64,000 bases of DNA from Stigmatella aurantiaca (GCF_900109545.1 NZ_FOAP01000016.1:124001-188000), one strand, 5' to 3'. Shown: positions 41,919 through 50,932, counted from the first letter of the stretch. A program made the numbers and translations. Notes: a model not told the origin generated them from the sequence alone.

Positions 41919-42701
41919 TCACATCTGCGCCAGGGCGTCCTGTGATTCGGGCAGCACCTGTCCCCCATCCACGATGAGCGTCTGCCCGGTGATGTAGCCC
42001 GCCTCGCGGCTGGCGAAGAACAGGGCGGCATGGCCAATGTCCTCCACTTCGCCCAGCCTGCCCAGCGGCACCGCCGCCGCCATGCCCTTCATGTAGTCCG
42101 GGCCCAGCGCCACCAGGCCCTCCGTCGCAATGTTGCCGGGCAGCACGGCATTGACCGTGATGCCGTACTTCGCCAGCTCCATGCAGGCCGTGCGCATGAA
42201 GCCCAGCTGCCCCGCCTTGGTGGCGCCGTAGTGAGTCCAGCCGGGAAAGCCGGTCACCGGGCCGGTGATGGACGAGGTGATGATGATGCGCCCCTGGCCG
42301 GATTTCTTCAGGTACGGGATGCACGCCTTCACCGCGAGGAAGGTTCCCTTGAGGTTGGTGGCCATCACCTCGTCCCAGGTCTCCGGCGACATGTCCTCCA
42401 TCTTCATCTGAGGGAAGACGCCCGCATTGGCGCACAGCACATCCAGCCCGCCATGACGCTCGGCCGCCGCCTGGGCCATCTTCTCCATGTCCTCCAGCCG
42501 GGTCACATCCGCGCCAAAGCCGCTGGCCGTGCCCCCCGCCGCGACGAGCTCCTGTGCCGCGGCCTCGGCCACCTTGAGCTCCCGCCCTGTCACCAACACC
42601 TTGGCGCCGTGCCGCGCGAAGACCCGGGCAATGCCCTTGCCAATGCCCTTGCTGCCGCCTGTGACAATGACGGATTTCCCCTTGAGCGACTCTGCCAACA
42701 T
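41919..42701 (-). CDS. SDR-family oxidoreductase, FabG-like
   Basis: 260 residues. Complete classical SDR set: TGGSKGIGKGIA cofactor loop, CANAG, catalytic Ser in IIITSSITG, YGATK (Tyr and Lys) and PGNIATEGLV. The C-terminal GYITGQTLIVDGGQVLPES is usual for FabG-like reductases. Arg in VTGREL suggests NADP(H). Substrate not predictable; no fatty-acid genes adjoin. Soluble. It lies 36 bases after the LysR gene on the same strand and may be read with it. Confidence 0.9.
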   Translation of the reverse strand: MLAESLKGKSVIVTGGSKGIGKGIARVFARHGAKVLVTGRELKVAEAAAQELVAAGGTASGFGADVTRLEDMEKMAQAAAERHGGLDVLCANAGVFPQMKMEDMSPETWDEVMATNLKGTFLAVKACIPYLKKSGQGRIIITSSITGPVTGFPGWTHYGATKAGQLGFMRTACMELAKYGITVNAVLPGNIATEGLVALGPDYMKGMAAAVPLGRLGEVEDIGHAALFFASREAGYITGQTLIVDGGQVLPESQDALAQM

Positions 42702-42737
42702 GCTGCGCCTCCTCCGGCTTTCCGTGGTCCTGGGACG

Positions 42738-43622
42738 TTACCAAGACCCGCCCGGCCCGAGGCGCTCCCGCTTCGCCTCGAACGCAGCGACGACCGCCTC
42801 GATGAGGGCACGCACACGCGGCACGTCCTTCAGGTCGCGGTGCACCACGAGCCACGCCTCGCGCACGGGTGGCGGTGCGGGCGATGGCACGGGGACAAGC
42901 CCCCCCTCCTGCTCGGCGTACCAGCGCGGCAGCAGCGCCTTGCCAAAGCCCGCCCGCGCCGCTGAGACCTGCGCCAGAAGTGTGTTGGCACGCAGCACCA
43001 CGCGCTCGCCGGCCGCGTGCCGGGCCAGCCACTGTGCTTCGGGCAGGTGGGCGTAGGAATCAACGAAGCCAACCCAGGCGGACGTGTCCCCGCCTGGCGC
43101 CACGTAGACACCGTAGCCGAGGGAGGCGAGACGGCGGGTGACCAGCGCCCCCGCCTTCGGCCGAGCAAGACGAACGGCCACGTCAGCCTCGCGCTTGGCG
43201 AGGCTGAGCGAACGCGGGTCGATCAACACCTCGAGGGTGATGCCGGGATGGCGGCGATGGAACTCCGCCATGCACGGGATGAGGATGAGCTCGGCCAGAG
43301 TCTCCGTGGCGGTCACCCGCACCGTGCCGGTAAGCCCGGCCTCCCGGCCCGCACGGCGCATGATGGCGAGCGCACGCTCGTCCATCCCCGCGGCCAGTTC
43401 CAGCACTTCATCCCCCTCGGTGGTGAGCGAGTAGCCGCCGGAGTGCCGGTCGAACAGCGTTCGGCCGAGCGTCTCCTCCAGCGCGGCGATGCGTCGGCCG
43501 ACCGTGGCGTGGCTGACCTTCAGCACCCGGGCCGCTGCCGACAGGCTGCCCGCCCGCGCCAGCGCGACGAAGACGCGCAGATCCTCCCAGTCCAGTGGGC
43601 CTGACCGTTTTTGCACAGCCAT
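42738..43622 (-). CDS. LysR-family transcriptional regulator
   Basis: 294 residues from the ATG at 43622. The N-terminal winged helix-turn-helix (LDWEDLRVFVALARAGSLSA, AARVLKVSHATVGRRIAALE) is typical of the AaeR/CrgA-like subset of LysR. The effector domain begins at about residue 90 (GTVRVTATETLAELILIPC). Divergent from the isochorismatase-like gene with a 73-base gap, the classic LysR arrangement, so it most likely controls that gene and itself. The inducer is unknown. Confidence 0.92.
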   Translation of the reverse strand: MAVQKRSGPLDWEDLRVFVALARAGSLSAAARVLKVSHATVGRRIAALEETLGRTLFDRHSGGYSLTTEGDEVLELAAGMDERALAIMRRAGREAGLTGTVRVTATETLAELILIPCMAEFHRRHPGITLEVLIDPRSLSLAKREADVAVRLARPKAGALVTRRLASLGYGVYVAPGGDTSAWVGFVDSYAHLPEAQWLARHAAGERVVLRANTLLAQVSAARAGFGKALLPRWYAEQEGGLVPVPSPAPPPVREAWLVVHRDLKDVPRVRALIEAVVAAFEAKRERLGPGGSW

Positions 43623-43644
43623 TGCGCGAGGATAGCCAATGGCT
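43617..43644. promoter_or_regulatory. Inverted repeats in LysR/isochorismatase divergent region
   Basis: AGCCATTG (43617-43624) pairs with CAATGGCT (43637-43644), and ACTCATGAGT (43664-43673) is a perfect palindrome further toward the isochorismatase gene. A GCGCGA repeat flanks the first element. These are candidate LysR binding sites; the first overlaps the LysR start codon, which would suit autorepression. Confidence 0.45.
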
Positions 43645-43695
43645 GCGCGAATATGCACGGGCTACTCATGAGTGCACCAACCTCAGGAGACTTTC

Positions 43696-44298
43696 ATGAC
43701 TGCCCCTCGCACCCTCCTCTCCATGACCGGCGCACCGGTCCATCCCTCCCCGCTCGACCGCGCGGCGCTCGTCATCGTCGACGCCCAGGTGGAGTACACG
43801 TCCCGTGGCAACCTGCCGCTGGCCGGCGTCGACGCCGCGGTGGAGGAGACCGCGAGCCTGCTCGCACTGGCCCGCCGCCACGGCGTGCCGGTCTTCCACG
43901 TCGTGCACCACGGCCCCGCGGGCAGCCCTATTTTCGATCCGCGGGGGCCTGGCAGCGCCATCATCCCCGCCGTGGCCCCGAGGCAGGACGAGGCGGTGGT
44001 GACCAAGGGCCTGCCGAACTCCTTCGCCGGCACCGATCTGCACGCGCGCATCGCGGCGACCGGCCGGAAGGAGCTGATCATCGCCGGCTTCATGACGCAC
44101 ATGTGCATCTCGGCCACGGCGCGCGCGGCCCTCGACCTCGGCTACCGCAACACGGTGGTGGCCGCGGCGACAGCGACACGCGACCTGCCCGGCGCCCAGG
44201 GCGGCGTGGTGCCAGCGTCCGAACTGCAGCGCAACGAACTCGCGGCACTGGCCGACATGTTCGCCGTGGTGGTGAACGACAGCAAGGCCTGGGCGTAA
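43696..44298 (+). CDS. Isochorismatase-like cysteine hydrolase
   Basis: 200 residues from the ATG at 43696, preceded by AGGAGACTTTC. Catalytic triad positions are all visible: Asp in ALVIVDAQVEYTS, Lys in VVTKGLPNSFAGTDL and Cys in IIAGFMTHMCISATARAA. This is the isochorismatase/nicotinamidase-like cysteine hydrolase superfamily; substrates range from nicotinamide to carbamoyl compounds. The substrate is unknown. Likely target of the divergent LysR gene. Followed by the MBL-fold lipoprotein gene after 33 bases. Confidence 0.9.
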   Translation: MTAPRTLLSMTGAPVHPSPLDRAALVIVDAQVEYTSRGNLPLAGVDAAVEETASLLALARRHGVPVFHVVHHGPAGSPIFDPRGPGSAIIPAVAPRQDEAVVTKGLPNSFAGTDLHARIAATGRKELIIAGFMTHMCISATARAALDLGYRNTVVAAATATRDLPGAQGGVVPASELQRNELAALADMFAVVVNDSKAWA

Positions 44299-44331
44299 GC
44301 GCCCGGGGGGGAGGGCAAAGAAAAGGACACC

Positions 44332-45231
44332 ATGAAAATCTCAAGCCTGTTGAGCAACACCGCCCTCGCGGCCAGCGCCCTCCTGCTGGCCGCTTGCAGC
44401 ACTCCTGGCGCCAGCGTCAGTCAAGACAATGCGGCAACCGCCAACGCGCAGACCGTCAAGGTCCAGCAGATCCGCAACGCCACGGTCAAAGTGGAATATG
44501 CTGGCACGGCCTTCCTGGTCGACCCCATGCTGGCAAAAAAAGGCGCCTACCCTGGCTTCGAGGGCACCTACAACAGCCACCTGAGAAATCCGTTGGTGGA
44601 ACTGCCCATGCCCGTGAGCGAGGTGATGAAGGCGGATGCGATCATCGTCACCCACACGCACCTGGACCATTGGGATGACGCGGCCAGGCAAAGCCTGCCC
44701 AAGAACATGCCGGTCTTCGCGCAGAACGAAGAAGATGCCGAAAGCATCCGCAAGGACGGTTTTACGAACGTTCGCGTGCTGACCGAAGACACCCTCTTCA
44801 ACGGCACGCGCCTGATCAAGACCGGTGGCCAGCATGGCGATGACAAGATGATGGCGGATCTCGGCAAACGCCTCGGCAAGGTATCGGGTGTGGTGTTCCA
44901 GCGCCCCGGCCACAAGACCGTGTACGTGGCCGGCGACACCATCTGGAACCGCCCTGTGGAAGAGGCGATCACGCGGTACCAGCCGGATGTGATCCTCCTC
45001 AACACCGGTTATGCGCGCCTGCTCGGCTATGACGGTTCGATCATCATGGGAAAGGAAGACCTCTACCGCGCCACCCTGGCCGCGCCGAAGGCCACGGTGA
45101 TGGGTACCCACATGGAATCGGTCAACCACGCCACGCAGTCACGCCAAGAGCTGCGTGACTACATTGCGGAAAAGGGGTTGAACCCGCAGCGCGTGCTCGT
45201 GCCAGCGGATGGCCAGGCGTACAGCTTCTGA
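44332..45231 (+). CDS. MBL-fold (UlaG-like) metallohydrolase lipoprotein
   Basis: 299 residues. Lipobox ALLLAAC-STP. Metallo-beta-lactamase motif HTHLDHWDD (about residue 105), TVKVEYAGTAFLVDP before it, GGQHGDDKM, TVYVAGDTIWN (third Asp) and VMGTHMESVNH (last His). UlaG-like hydrolases cleave lactones or phosphoesters. It is exported and lipid-anchored, unlike UlaG itself. Base use differs from neighbours: more GAA and AAC codons and AT-richer stretches near 44735-44830, with Lys/Asn-rich protein, suggesting transfer from a proteobacterium. Sits after the isochorismatase-like gene. Confidence 0.88.
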   Translation: MKISSLLSNTALAASALLLAACSTPGASVSQDNAATANAQTVKVQQIRNATVKVEYAGTAFLVDPMLAKKGAYPGFEGTYNSHLRNPLVELPMPVSEVMKADAIIVTHTHLDHWDDAARQSLPKNMPVFAQNEEDAESIRKDGFTNVRVLTEDTLFNGTRLIKTGGQHGDDKMMADLGKRLGKVSGVVFQRPGHKTVYVAGDTIWNRPVEEAITRYQPDVILLNTGYARLLGYDGSIIMGKEDLYRATLAAPKATVMGTHMESVNHATQSRQELRDYIAEKGLNPQRVLVPADGQAYSF

Positions 45232-45289
45232 CTCGACGCATGCGCAGAGCGAGAGGCGCGAGGGCATGGGGCGCAGAAGGGTCCTCGAC

Positions 45290-47068
45290 TCAGGGCGACG
45301 CCAAGGAGGCCCTCAAGGCTTCCATCCACCGGCGCGCCCGCTCCCCGGGACTGTCGAGGGCGCCCCAGACCACGGCGATGTCAGGCTGGAGCCCTTGCTG
45401 CTCGTTGGTGCCGTCCCGGCGGTAGCGAATACAGTCCGGCATGTTGACCCGCAGCTTCGAGTGCGTGAGCACCACGGGCAGCCCCCCGTTGGTGTATCCG
45501 CACCCGCTGCCCAAGGTCCGTTCCCCCAGGAGCCGGGCTCCCGCGCCATCCTTCAACAGCGCGGCGGCCTGCTCCGCCGCCGACGCCGTCCGCCGGTTGG
45601 TCAGCACCACCAACGGCCCTGTGTAAAGCCCCTCCGTGTCATGCCATGCCGCCGTGCCCTGGACGAGCTGGCGCGAGCCGAGCCCCGAGAGCGCCTCGGG
45701 CGGCAGGTCTGGCACCAGCCCGCAGGCAGGTGCTCCCCTGCGGGCCACTCCCGGACACGCCTGCGGGGCCCCCTTGTGAGTCCAGACCCTCTCCCGGGAG
45801 CAGGTCCGCCGGGTCTTCCCGCGCAGGTCCAACACCCGCTGACGGGCCTGGGTGAGGATGCGCCGGTCCTGCGGGGAGAGTCCTGGCCGGGCCAGGTCGG
45901 CATCCAGCTCTGCCTTCATGTCCTCGAACTGCTTCGTCCAGTGCGGGTGCCGGATGAAGCCCAGCCCGGAGCACGGCATCCCCTTGGGGCCAAAGAGGCG
46001 CGTGGCGGGCTCCACCCAATCCGTCCCTCCGCCATTGCCCATCAAGTCCAACACCACCCCCTCCACCTGGGCCGCTTGGAGCTGTCGCACGCGTGCCGCC
46101 AGGTCCGCGAGCAGCCGGGGCGCGATCGCCTCCTCCTCGAAGTCCCACCGGCACTCCCCCTCGCACAGCCCTTCCTTGCCCTGGCGCCAGGCGTCCCATG
46201 CTTCGGCGCAGGCGGCGGGATACGCCTCCGCGCTGAACAGCGGGATGCGCACCACCCCCCACCGCTTTCCCGGGCCGATGGACAGAAGCCCCGCGGGAAA
46301 GGCATTGGACGGTGTTTCGAGCCGCTCGAAGCCTGGGACCGGCTCCCCTTCGTAGGGCGGGCCTGGCGGCCGGGCCTTGGCCCCCATCGCCGCACAGGCC
46401 GCCTCTCCGGTCAGCTCGAATGACAGGGGCACGGCAGGCCCCTTCGACGTGAACCGGGTCGACAGCGGCACGGACTCCACCCGGCAAGACAGGGCCTGCC
46501 CCGCCTCCGAGCGTCCCTCCACCGTCAGCCCCCCGCGCGGCGCGAAGGGGCCCTGCGTCAGGTACGTGAGCGCCATGTTCCGGCGCCAGGTGGCTTCAGG
46601 CTCGGGCGCGAGCGGTTCCAGTTCCGCGATCCACTCGGCCACGGGGCGCCCGTTGACGCGCTCCACCCGAGCCCCCCGCTCCAGCGCGCAGCCACCGGGC
46701 AGCGGCGCGGCCAGCACCACCCGGTCTCCGTCCTCCCTGAGGTGGACGTCATAAAAAGGCGACGTGTCGAAGAGGACATGCCCCCTCAGCGCCAGTTGCA
46801 GGTGGTTGTCCTGGAAGACCGCGATGAACCGCTGAAGCACTGCAAGCGCTTCCACCTCCGAGCCCGCCCGCTTCAGTGCCTCCTGGGTCGTCTGATCGAG
46901 CGCGGGCAGATCCACTCCCCGCGCCGCCGCGTCATCCAGGTTCGCGTACGCCACGGCCATCTGCGCGCGGAGCTGGCGGTAATCCTCCAGCCAGGGCTTT
47001 GGGTCGAACGGAGGTGCCGCCCCCAGCAGAACAGTCAGCGCCACCATCCACAGGAAGATACGGGGCAT
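45290..47068 (-). CDS. S41-like peptidase, exported, atypical active site
   Basis: 592 residues from the ATG at 47068 (GGGAGAAGACCC upstream). Signal peptide WMVALTVLLGAAP. A PDZ-like segment is suggested by RGARVERVNGRPVAEWIAEL. The S41 fold shows in VEGVVLDLMGNGGGTDW (oxyanion region), LVVLTNRRTASAAEQAAALL (catalytic Ser) and ARLLGERTLGSGCGYTNGG. In CtpA/Tsp the last motif contains the catalytic Lys (FGKG); here it is LGSG, so the Ser-Lys dyad is incomplete. Some tricorn/IRBP-type S41 members also lack it. Periplasmic or secreted peptidase, activity uncertain. The protein has many Cys in its second half. Confidence 0.82.
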   Translation of the reverse strand: MPRIFLWMVALTVLLGAAPPFDPKPWLEDYRQLRAQMAVAYANLDDAAARGVDLPALDQTTQEALKRAGSEVEALAVLQRFIAVFQDNHLQLALRGHVLFDTSPFYDVHLREDGDRVVLAAPLPGGCALERGARVERVNGRPVAEWIAELEPLAPEPEATWRRNMALTYLTQGPFAPRGGLTVEGRSEAGQALSCRVESVPLSTRFTSKGPAVPLSFELTGEAACAAMGAKARPPGPPYEGEPVPGFERLETPSNAFPAGLLSIGPGKRWGVVRIPLFSAEAYPAACAEAWDAWRQGKEGLCEGECRWDFEEEAIAPRLLADLAARVRQLQAAQVEGVVLDLMGNGGGTDWVEPATRLFGPKGMPCSGLGFIRHPHWTKQFEDMKAELDADLARPGLSPQDRRILTQARQRVLDLRGKTRRTCSRERVWTHKGAPQACPGVARRGAPACGLVPDLPPEALSGLGSRQLVQGTAAWHDTEGLYTGPLVVLTNRRTASAAEQAAALLKDGAGARLLGERTLGSGCGYTNGGLPVVLTHSKLRVNMPDCIRYRRDGTNEQQGLQPDIAVVWGALDSPGERARRWMEALRASLASP

Positions 47069-47151
47069 GGGTCTTCTCCCAGAATGCGAGCCAGCTTGGC
47101 GCCCCTCTCCCACCACGCACGCGATGCCGTGACAAGCCGTGTGAACTGTTC

Positions 47152-47211
47152 TCGATTTACGCGTTTAAATCGATTTACCTGTTGACACTTCGATTTCGGC
47201 GCTCGCAATGT
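47152..47211 (+). promoter_or_regulatory. AT-rich promoter with repeated CGATTTA boxes
   Basis: TCGATTTA (47152-47159) and TAAATCGA (47166-47173) form an 8-bp inverted repeat. CGATTT boxes recur at 47153, 47171 and 47191. A TTGACA (47182-47187) with an 18-base spacer precedes a weak CAATGT (47206-47211). This AT-rich island in GC-rich DNA is a likely regulated promoter for the secreted glycosidase-like gene, with the boxes as operator candidates. Confidence 0.5.
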
Positions 47212-47265
47212 GGGCCCGTCGCCGATGCCATCGCGGCCATGACACCCATTGCAGGGGATCGCACC

Positions 47266-48870
47266 ATGCCGAAGTCGAAGCCACTCTCGTCCTGCCTCCG
47301 TTCCGCCCGCCAGGCCTGGCCGGCGCTCGCCACCCTCGCCCTGGCCGGGCTCGCTCCGGCGGCCCATGCCGATTCGGCGGTCTACGGCGGCGGCCCGTTC
47401 TATTCCGGCGGCACCGCGGTGATGAACGACCTGCGCAGTTCGGGCTTCACCACCGTCATCCTGTGGAGCTTCCACATCGAGGACAACGGCGACCTCGTCT
47501 ACAACGACATCCCGGTGGTCAAGAATGGCGCCTACATCGGCGACCCGGCCTGGCCGGCGCGGCTGGCCACGCTCAAGACCGCGCCCACCTCGGTCAACCG
47601 CATCGAAGTGTCGACCGGCGCCTGGAGCGTTCCCGACTTCGAGCGCATGGCCCGGCTGGTCAACGGCACCGCCGCCGGCTGCGGCAGCACCCTGGTCTGC
47701 GGCACCGGCAGCAACAGCATCCTGTACCGCAACTTCCAGGCGCTGAAGGCCGCCACCGGCGCCGATGCGGTCAACTTCGATGACGAGAGCGCCTACGACC
47801 TCGCCCCGACCACCCAGTTCGGGCAGATGCTGATCGGCCAGGGCTACAAGATCACCTTCGCGCCCTACACCAACCAGAGCTTCTGGAGGAGCCTCAAGAA
47901 CAACCTCGGCAGCGCGGTCGACACCATCTACCTGCAGGTCTACGACGGCGGTGCCGGCAACAACCCGGCGAGCTGGAACACCGCGATGGGCATGACCGTG
48001 GACCCGGGCCTGTGGTCCCGCCACGGCTCCGGCTGCGGCAGCGGTGACAGTCCGGCCACGGTGCAGAGCAAGATGAGCAACTGGAAGTCCTCCGCCGGCA
48101 TCTCCGGGGGCTTCATGTGGCTGTATGACGATATGCAGGCGTGCTCGGCGCAGGGCACCAGCGCGCAGTACGCGGCGGCGATCAACACCGCCGTCAGCGG
48201 CAACACCCCGCCGGTGGCCAACTTCGGCGTCACCGTGAGCGGACTGACCGCGACCTTCAGCGACGCCTCCAGCGACAGCGATGGCAGCATCGCCTCGCGC
48301 AGCTGGAACTTCGGCGATGGCACCGGCTCGACCGCGGCCAACCCCAGCCGTGTCTACGCCAGCGCCGGCAGCTACACCGTCAGCCTGACCGTGACCGACA
48401 ACCGGGGCGCCAGCCATACCAAGACCCAGACCGTCTCGGTCGGCGCTGGCTATGCCAACCTGGCGCTCAACAAGCCCGCGACGGGCTCCACCGCCTGCAA
48501 CAGCACCGAGACGCCGGCCAAGGCGGTCAACGGCAGCGTCTCGGGCGGCACCACCGACAAGTTCTGCTCGTTGGCCTCCCCGGCCTGGCTGCAGGTCGAT
48601 CTCGGCTCTGCGCAGACGGTCCGCAGCTTCGTGGTCCACCATGCCGGCGCGGGCGGCGAGGCGAGCACCTGGAACACCCGGGCCTTCACCATCCAGACCT
48701 CCAGCAACGGCACCACCTGGAGCACCCCGGTGACGGTGACCAACAACACGGCCAACACGTCGACCCACGCCATCAGCCCCACCTCGGCGCGCTACATCAA
48801 GTTCAACGTGACCACCGCGAGCCAGAACGGCGATCCCGCGACGCGTCTCTACGACTTCGAGGTGCGCTGA
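47266..48870 (+). CDS. Secreted glycosidase-like protein with PKD and F5/8C domains
   Basis: 534 residues from the ATG at 47266 (GCAGGGGATCGCACC upstream). Signal peptide ending APAAHA-DS. Residues about 37-300 resemble a GH18-type TIM barrel: GFTTVILWSFHIEDNGDLVY, then ADAVNFDDESAYD (acidic catalytic-like motif), FAPYTNQSFW, TIYLQVYDGG and GGFMWLYDDM. A PKD domain (about 305-390: SDSDGSIASRSWNFGDGTGS) and an F5/8 type C discoidin domain (about 395-534: ALNKPATGS, WLQVDLGSAQTVRSF, YIKFNVT) follow. Module order and near-exclusive C-ending codons resemble Lysobacter/Xanthomonad exoenzymes, so it was probably acquired. Likely a carbohydrate hydrolase used in predation. Confidence 0.85.
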   Translation: MPKSKPLSSCLRSARQAWPALATLALAGLAPAAHADSAVYGGGPFYSGGTAVMNDLRSSGFTTVILWSFHIEDNGDLVYNDIPVVKNGAYIGDPAWPARLATLKTAPTSVNRIEVSTGAWSVPDFERMARLVNGTAAGCGSTLVCGTGSNSILYRNFQALKAATGADAVNFDDESAYDLAPTTQFGQMLIGQGYKITFAPYTNQSFWRSLKNNLGSAVDTIYLQVYDGGAGNNPASWNTAMGMTVDPGLWSRHGSGCGSGDSPATVQSKMSNWKSSAGISGGFMWLYDDMQACSAQGTSAQYAAAINTAVSGNTPPVANFGVTVSGLTATFSDASSDSDGSIASRSWNFGDGTGSTAANPSRVYASAGSYTVSLTVTDNRGASHTKTQTVSVGAGYANLALNKPATGSTACNSTETPAKAVNGSVSGGTTDKFCSLASPAWLQVDLGSAQTVRSFVVHHAGAGGEASTWNTRAFTIQTSSNGTTWSTPVTVTNNTANTSTHAISPTSARYIKFNVTTASQNGDPATRLYDFEVR

Positions 48871-48905
48871 CCCCGCAGGTTGCATTCACGGCGCACCGGG
48901 GTGCC

Positions 48906-48930
48906 CCAGCGAGGCCCGCCGCTTCGCTGG
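48906..48930. terminator. Hairpin between convergent genes at 48870 and 48944
   Basis: CCAGCGA (48906-48912) pairs with TCGCTGG (48924-48930) across an 11-base GC-rich loop. It lies between two converging stops and could serve both directions. No T-tract. Confidence 0.4.
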
Positions 48931-48943
48931 AGCGCCCGGACCG

Positions 48944-50932
48944 CTACGGACCGAACTTCAGGAACAGCAGGTCCGGCCAGCCGTCCGCCGGTGCGTGGGA
49001 CACGCCATCCACGATGACCGGATACCTGAACTGGCCTCCCAGCACCGTGCTCCCGTCCGCCGAGACGTCCAGCGCAGGCGCTTCGATTCGCTGATCCAGC
49101 AGGCGGGACCAGCGGTGCGCGCCGGAGGAGGTGAAGCGCGCCACGGCGGAGGTGTTCTGCACCGGATGCCCCAGCTCGCCGCCCCCCAGGTCCACCGGTC
49201 CGTTGGTGTGCACCAGCACGGAGAGGTTGCCAGACGGATCCGAGGCGAGGTCATCGGAGTCCTCGAAGCCGGTGTCGCCCAGCCCCTTCGCCCAGAGGTC
49301 GCCGCCCGCCGGTGACAGCACCCCGAGCATTCCGTCGATGCCGGGCCAGGGCTCCGTCCCATGCTGGCTGGTGAGGGTGGAACCCGCGAAGCTGAAGGTG
49401 CCCTCGAAGCGGCCCGCGAAGGCCACCCCGCCCCCGGGCATGGGCGCGAGCGAGCCCACGTACCCCACCGGACCATTGAGCGCGCGGGACCACAGCAGCG
49501 TCCCCTCCGGGCTGTAGGCGGCGACAAACGGCGTCCGGCCTTGGGTGGCGCCCAGGCGGCCAGCGCCCGCCTCCCCACCGGCGAAGATGCGCCCGTCCGC
49601 GCCGGTTGCCACGTCCCACCCCCGGGATTCACTGCTGTTGGTGCCCGCGGGAACCGCCAGCGACCACAGGTGCTCTCCCTCCCAGGAGAACTTCGCGAGG
49701 AACATGCCGGACTGGGAAAGGTTCTCCGAGGACCGGAGCACCTCGCCTCCCAGGTTCAACAAGCCGCCGAAGTGGCCGGTGACGATGAGGCTGCCATTCG
49801 CGTCGGTGGCCAGGCCGCGCGCCACGGCCAAAGCGTCGCCCCCGGGCCGGGACGGGATGAAGCCGCGGGCCCACACGAAGTTCCCGGTGGGAGAGAACTT
49901 GGCGATGAAGAGCGCATAGGTGAATGGCTCGGTCCTGGGCAGCGGGCCTCCGCCGAAGTCAGGCGCGCCCATGTAGCTGCCCACCACGAGGATGTTGCCC
50001 AGCGGGGTGACGGCCAGGGCGTTGGGACGGACCTGGATGTCGGCGCTCCCGGGAACGTAGACGCGCGACCACTGGTGCGCCCCGTTCTCGCCATACCGCA
50101 TCAGAGCGAGTGCGTGGTTCGTGGTGAAGGTCTGCCCGCCGAAGTGGGCGCCGCCGTAATAGTTCGCCGCGGCGACGAAGCCCCCCTGGGGATGCGAGGC
50201 CATGGCACCGAATTGCTGTTCGTTCGCGCCTCCGCGCGCCCACGTCCACGCAAGGTCTCCCCCCGTGCCCTGGCGCTCGCAATACGTCCAGGCCAGGGTG
50301 AGGATGAGCTGCGGCTCGAGGGCGCTCCGCTCGCTGGAGGCGAAGTCCACGCCATTCCCCCCCGTGGGAATCAACGCGAAGTTGTAGGTCCCCGCGCCCG
50401 TCACCACCGGGCTCACGTCGTACTCGACCCAGGTGTGGCTGCCGACGGCGCCCAGGTCTCCCAGCACGCCGCCCACCCGCGCGGGGCGGTTGTTCCACGT
50501 CAGGGTGTCCGCGCTCCAGTTCGAGCCGGCGCGGTAGAGCGCGGGTCCGTCGCTGCTCCCATCCATGGCATACAGCCGGAGCCGCGCCCGCGTGAGCGTG
50601 ACGTTCTGGAGGATTTCGGGGTCGACGGAGACGCGCAGGTAGGCCTCCATCCGGGGGTTCCCGTCCACGAGCAGCAGGTCCCCGCCCTCATGCGTCGCGT
50701 CCGGCTCCGCCTCGACCCCGTAGGCGTCTTCCGAGACCGTCACGCGGAACTCCATGTCCCGGGTCACCTGCCCGCAGGACTCCAGCGCGGCCTCCTGCCC
50801 CGGCGTGCGCTCCTCTGACGTGGAGCCGGGCGCCACGGCCTCCTCGGCCACGCCGCAGTGAGTCAACACCATCAGCCCTGCCGTCACCCCCACCACCCTG
50901 CCCACGCGCTTCCACATCTTCCACCCTGACAT
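48944..50932 (-). CDS. DNRLRE-domain beta-propeller lipoprotein
   Basis: 662 residues from the ATG at 50932, preceded by AAGGAGTGGGAA, the best site of several Mets. Lipobox LMVLTHC-GVA, then GQEAALE (45-51). Residues about 60-220 are a DNRLRE domain: DPEILQNVTLTRARLRLYAM, SADTLTWNNRP and SHTWVEYDVSPVVTG. This family is known from secreted carbohydrate-binding proteins. The rest is an SBBP-type propeller with repeats such as FGGGPLPRTEPFTYALFIAK and AKFSPTGNFVWARGF, echoing the 37773 protein. Surface adhesin or binding role likely. Confidence 0.82.
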   Translation of the reverse strand: MSGWKMWKRVGRVVGVTAGLMVLTHCGVAEEAVAPGSTSEERTPGQEAALESCGQVTRDMEFRVTVSEDAYGVEAEPDATHEGGDLLLVDGNPRMEAYLRVSVDPEILQNVTLTRARLRLYAMDGSSDGPALYRAGSNWSADTLTWNNRPARVGGVLGDLGAVGSHTWVEYDVSPVVTGAGTYNFALIPTGGNGVDFASSERSALEPQLILTLAWTYCERQGTGGDLAWTWARGGANEQQFGAMASHPQGGFVAAANYYGGAHFGGQTFTTNHALALMRYGENGAHQWSRVYVPGSADIQVRPNALAVTPLGNILVVGSYMGAPDFGGGPLPRTEPFTYALFIAKFSPTGNFVWARGFIPSRPGGDALAVARGLATDANGSLIVTGHFGGLLNLGGEVLRSSENLSQSGMFLAKFSWEGEHLWSLAVPAGTNSSESRGWDVATGADGRIFAGGEAGAGRLGATQGRTPFVAAYSPEGTLLWSRALNGPVGYVGSLAPMPGGGVAFAGRFEGTFSFAGSTLTSQHGTEPWPGIDGMLGVLSPAGGDLWAKGLGDTGFEDSDDLASDPSGNLSVLVHTNGPVDLGGGELGHPVQNTSAVARFTSSGAHRWSRLLDQRIEAPALDVSADGSTVLGGQFRYPVIVDGVSHAPADGWPDLLFLKFGP

